DNA from: Saccoglossus kowalevskii
Lineage: Eukaryota; Hemichordata; Enteropneusta; Harrimaniidae
Assembly (NCBI RefSeq): GCF_000003605.2
Contig: NW_003124898.1
Coordinates: 493,622 to 524,616 of the forward strand
Length of the DNA: 30,995 nucleotides
Direction of reading: 5' to 3'
Part shown: piece after piece, positions 28,816-30,995 of the stretch
How the letters are laid out: every line of letters begins with the position of its first letter
Numbering within the stretch: the first letter of the stretch is position 1
Program-made: the position numbers and the translations under genes
Notes under the pieces: model-generated
Told to the model about the DNA's origin: nothing
Seen by the model: only the letters and a program-made list of their open reading frames with translations
Database searches by the model: none

Positions 28816-28998
28816 CATGTGACTTTGCAAGAATCCTGTGTTGCTATAAAGTCATGTGACTTTGCAAGAAACCTGTGTTCCTGTAAAGTCATGTGACTTT
28901 GCAAGAAACCTGTGTTCCTGTAAAGTCATGTGACTTTGTAAGAAGCCGTTTTGCTGTAAAGTCATGTGACTTTGCAAGAAACCTGTGTAGCTATAAAT
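28816..28998. repeat. 37-bp minisatellite, five copies, one E-box per unit
   Basis: Units begin CATGTGACTTTGCAAGAA at 28816, 28853, 28890, 28927 and 28963 (one is 36 bp). Four of the five units are entered through GTCATGTGAC, which contains the E-box/M-box core TCATGTGA recognised by MITF/TFE-type factors. Regulatory use is speculation. Confidence 0.9.
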
Positions 28999-29298
28999 CA
29001 GTAACTTGACCACAACTCTTTGCAGAAAAGCCTGATTTTTGATAAGGATGTATTCCAAAGTTCTTTCCTTTTCTCTTGTGGAGCTTTTGTTAGATTACCT
29101 CCTTATCAACCAGGTCTAATATATTTAGAGAATTCAACATTACTACAGTTAAATCTTAGAACTTGCCTTGCTCAAGTAATCTAGGGATTATGTTATGTCG
29201 GAAGTTATAATTTTGCTCATACACCATTGCAGCATGAGTAAGACTTACAACTCTCATACAAATTCAGAATGAAAAGGACCTAGAACAAAAAGGCAATA

Positions 29299-29480
29299 CT
29301 GTAAAATACTTATTTCCGCTGAAGAAAATGATTCAGTGAAAATAAAATCCAGCGAATATACTTGTTTTCCCATATTTTAAATTCAACTTGGAGAAAATCA
29401 GTGAAAATACATTACGTACGAAACATCCGAAAAGTCTTTTCAGTGAAAATTAATTCCAGCTTAAATAAAGTATTTTACAG
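29299..29480. mobile_element. MITE family A, copy 4
   Basis: Starts CTGTAAAATACTTATTTCCG and ends AAATAAAGTATTTTACAG, with TA on both sides. Same orientation as copies 1 and 2. Confidence 0.9.
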
Positions 29481-29755
29481 TACAAAAAAAAAATTTTAAA
29501 TTTATTTAGTGGAGAAAAATAAATGAGATTATTCCAATTTTCCATTAAAATCCACCGTCAATCTAAATTCCTATGCACAAAGATCTCAATTCATTGCTAA
29601 CCTGGATATCTTACAAATACATTACAATGTAACTGTTGTATCTGCTATATGACACAAATTACAAGACAAAACCTTTCATATCATACATACTTGTATGCAA
29701 CATTAGATTATTATAATACAATTATTGATTGGTGATATTTTTCCTTTAAATTCAG

Positions 29756-29864
29756 GTATGTGTTGAGACGAGTGTTACGTCGTGGTGTGAGATATGCTAC
29801 TGAGAAACTGAATGCACCCAGTGGTTTCTTTGCTAGTCTGGTGCAGGTGGTCCTGGACACACTG
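29756..29864 (+). CDS. AARS1: AARS1 coding exon 7 (residues 322-358)
   Basis: 109 nt; acceptor CCTTTAAATTCAG, donor GTGAGTTG. Encodes the strongly conserved [15 protein letters not shown], then [19 protein letters not shown]. The basic GYVLRR helix lies in the tRNA-acceptor recognition domain of the family. Confidence 0.97.
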
Positions 29865-29929
29865 GTGAGTTGAAACAATGTTTATAGCATGTTTGTAATA
29901 ATGATCACTATTTGATACTAAAACAACTA

Positions 29930-30127
29930 CGTAAAATACTTTATTTCCGCTTGGAATTTATTTTCGCTGAAGGGCTGATTCAGTGAAAATAAAATCCAGC
30001 GAGTATACCTTTTTTCCTATATTTCATATTCAACTCATCAAAAATCAGTGAAAATAAATTCCATACAAAACATCCTAAAAAACTGTTCAGCGAAAATTAA
30101 TTCCAGCGAAAATAAAGTAGTTTACAG
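29930..30127. mobile_element. MITE family A, copy 5
   Basis: Starts CGTAAAATACTTTATTTCCG (one base off the usual CTGTAAAA end) and ends AAATAAAGTAGTTTACAG followed by TA. The internal phrases are those of copy 4. Copies 4 and 5 are only 450 bp apart, on either side of exon 7. Confidence 0.9.
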
Positions 30128-30525
30128 TAGTAGTAGTCCTCATCATGTGGTTATATGTTGTTTTCTGGTATCAGAAAGTCTTAAATAATTTAACATCTTT
30201 CCACTAAAATATGTGATTTTAAAATTGAACATAATATATGTTTAAATAATCAACATGCTAATTAATGCTCATTTTTTACCATAATTCTGAAGAATCAGTA
30301 AAAACTTTTGGATTTACATTAAACATTGCATTACACTAAACAATGGCGGATAAAAAAAAAAAGGATTATGTGATTTAAAGAATGCTTGAAAAAACAACGA
30401 ATCTACGTGCCATTAATTGGATTCAATCCTGTGCAAACCCAACTTTTTGACAAGATTAAAAAATATTATCAATAATTATCAAGATATGATTTAAATGTTG
30501 CTTTACCGTATTATTTTTTTTTCAG
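30128..30525. other. AARS1 intron 7, rest
   Basis: AT-rich intron sequence without recognisable features. Confidence 0.4.
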
Positions 30526-30673
30526 GGAGATGCATTCCCCGGCATTAAGAAAGACCCTCAATTAGTGATAGATATCATCAATGAAGAAGAAGCTCAATTT
30601 CTGAAGACTTTAAACCGAGGTCATAGAGTTCTACAGAGAACAATAAATAAATTGGAAACCAAGGTTCTGCCAG
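30526..30673 (+). CDS. AARS1: AARS1 coding exon 8 (residues 359-407)
   Basis: 148 nt; acceptor TTATTTTTTTTTCAG, donor GTATGAAA after the first base of a split codon. Encodes [37 protein letters not shown] and NKLETKVLP, matching the family segment that precedes the editing domain. The next exon lies beyond the window. Confidence 0.96.
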
Positions 30674-30924
30674 GTATGAAATATATATCAATAATTAATT
30701 CTTCCCGAGTCATCAGAGGCACTGTTTCTAAATGATTGTATAGCAGGTAATACTCTGAACTGTATTTATATGCAAAATTTACATTAAATTTGCCACATTT
30801 TACGATGTTGGTCTTGGTTGCTATGGTGAAACATTTGGTACATCTCAATGATATTTTGACTTTTCAAAATAATATTATTCATACAACATTTGATTGATTA
30901 TGACAAAAATTCAGCTATAATATG

Positions 30925-30995
30925 AGGTTATTCTGAGGATACCTCAAAGTATGCACGAAGACAGTACAGCGGAAGTATCAACCGACGTGCAGTGA
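30925..30995. mobile_element. Left half of a fold-back MITE, cut by the window edge
   Basis: GAGGATACCTCAAAGTATGC and GAAGACAGTACAGCG match the left arm of the element at 5269-5415. The right arm would be beyond the edge. Confidence 0.6.

Larger units (their letters stand above)
28388..29755. other. AARS1 intron 6
   Basis: Holds a 37-bp minisatellite (28816-28998) and a family A MITE (29299-29480). Otherwise AT-rich. Confidence 0.6.
8578..30673 (+). other. AARS1: AARS1 gene, 5' part (eight coding exons in the window)
   Basis: Cytosolic alanyl-tRNA synthetase charges tRNA-Ala with alanine using ATP. Coding exons: 8578-8724, 9457-9645, 9929-10074, 12671-12862, 15191-15335, 28242-28387, 29756-29864, 30526-30673. 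Joined they give 407 residues in frame without a gap, about 42% of the usual length (roughly 960), covering the class II catalytic core and the start of the tRNA-recognition domain. The editing and C-Ala domains lie beyond the right edge. The sequence reads as the cytosolic form ([30 protein letters not shown]), with no mitochondrial targeting peptide at the chosen start. Intron 5 is unusually long and hosts two other genes. Confidence 0.97.

Noticed and set aside
28816-28998. Regular direct repeats that might suggest a CRISPR array
   Set aside because: Units are contiguous without unique spacers, and the genome is eukaryotic.
8578-30673. Mitochondrial alanyl-tRNA synthetase (AARS2)
   Set aside because: No targeting peptide at the start and the motif context fits the cytosolic enzyme better; cannot be fully excluded without the C-terminal half.

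Overview
The window is animal nuclear DNA. It is AT-rich, its genes are split by GT-AG introns, it carries many short inverted-repeat transposons, and it has one assembly gap (64 N). Protein similarity and the repeat style (Helentron-like tandem arrays, many TA-flanked MITEs) suggest a marine invertebrate, possibly a lophotrochozoan or an invertebrate deuterostome. I cannot name the species. All calls are from reading by eye; no search was run.

Left part (1-6800): a minus-strand gene encoding a ZIP3/RNF212-family RING protein, closest by memory to RNF212B, a meiotic crossover factor. Five core exons read cleanly between 2964 and 6024. They are followed by two near-identical, phase-matched copies of one coiled-coil exon (2217-2300 and 985-1065) and a doubtful last exon (704-839). 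A 50-bp minisatellite lies between the duplicated exons. A Helentron-like element with about 160-bp repeats, a microsatellite and a terminal hairpin fills positions 1-680.

Centre and right (6790-30995): the plus-strand gene for cytosolic alanyl-tRNA synthetase (AARS1), head to head with the RNF212B-like gene across a short, probably shared promoter (about 6700-6870). It has one predicted non-coding first exon and eight coding exons covering residues 1-407, and it runs off the right edge. The coding exons join in frame without a gap and carry the class II synthetase motifs.

AARS1 intron 5 (15336-28241, 12.9 kb) contains two minus-strand, single-coding-exon paralogues of the glycine N-acyltransferase-like (GLYATL) family (17387-18247 and 25143-26000). 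Both are intact, and both have a splice-acceptor-like sequence just before the ATG. Both are followed by related tandem-repeat DNA, which suggests that gene and repeat were duplicated together. The same intron holds a decayed DUF3504/Crypton-like recombinase fragment.

The remaining DNA is intronic and rich in MITEs. One family (five copies) and a second (two copies) share CTGTAAAA termini and TA flanks. One copy of the second family is itself interrupted by a 183-bp element with a target-site duplication and two perfect heat-shock-element arrays. No RNA genes or CRISPR arrays were seen.
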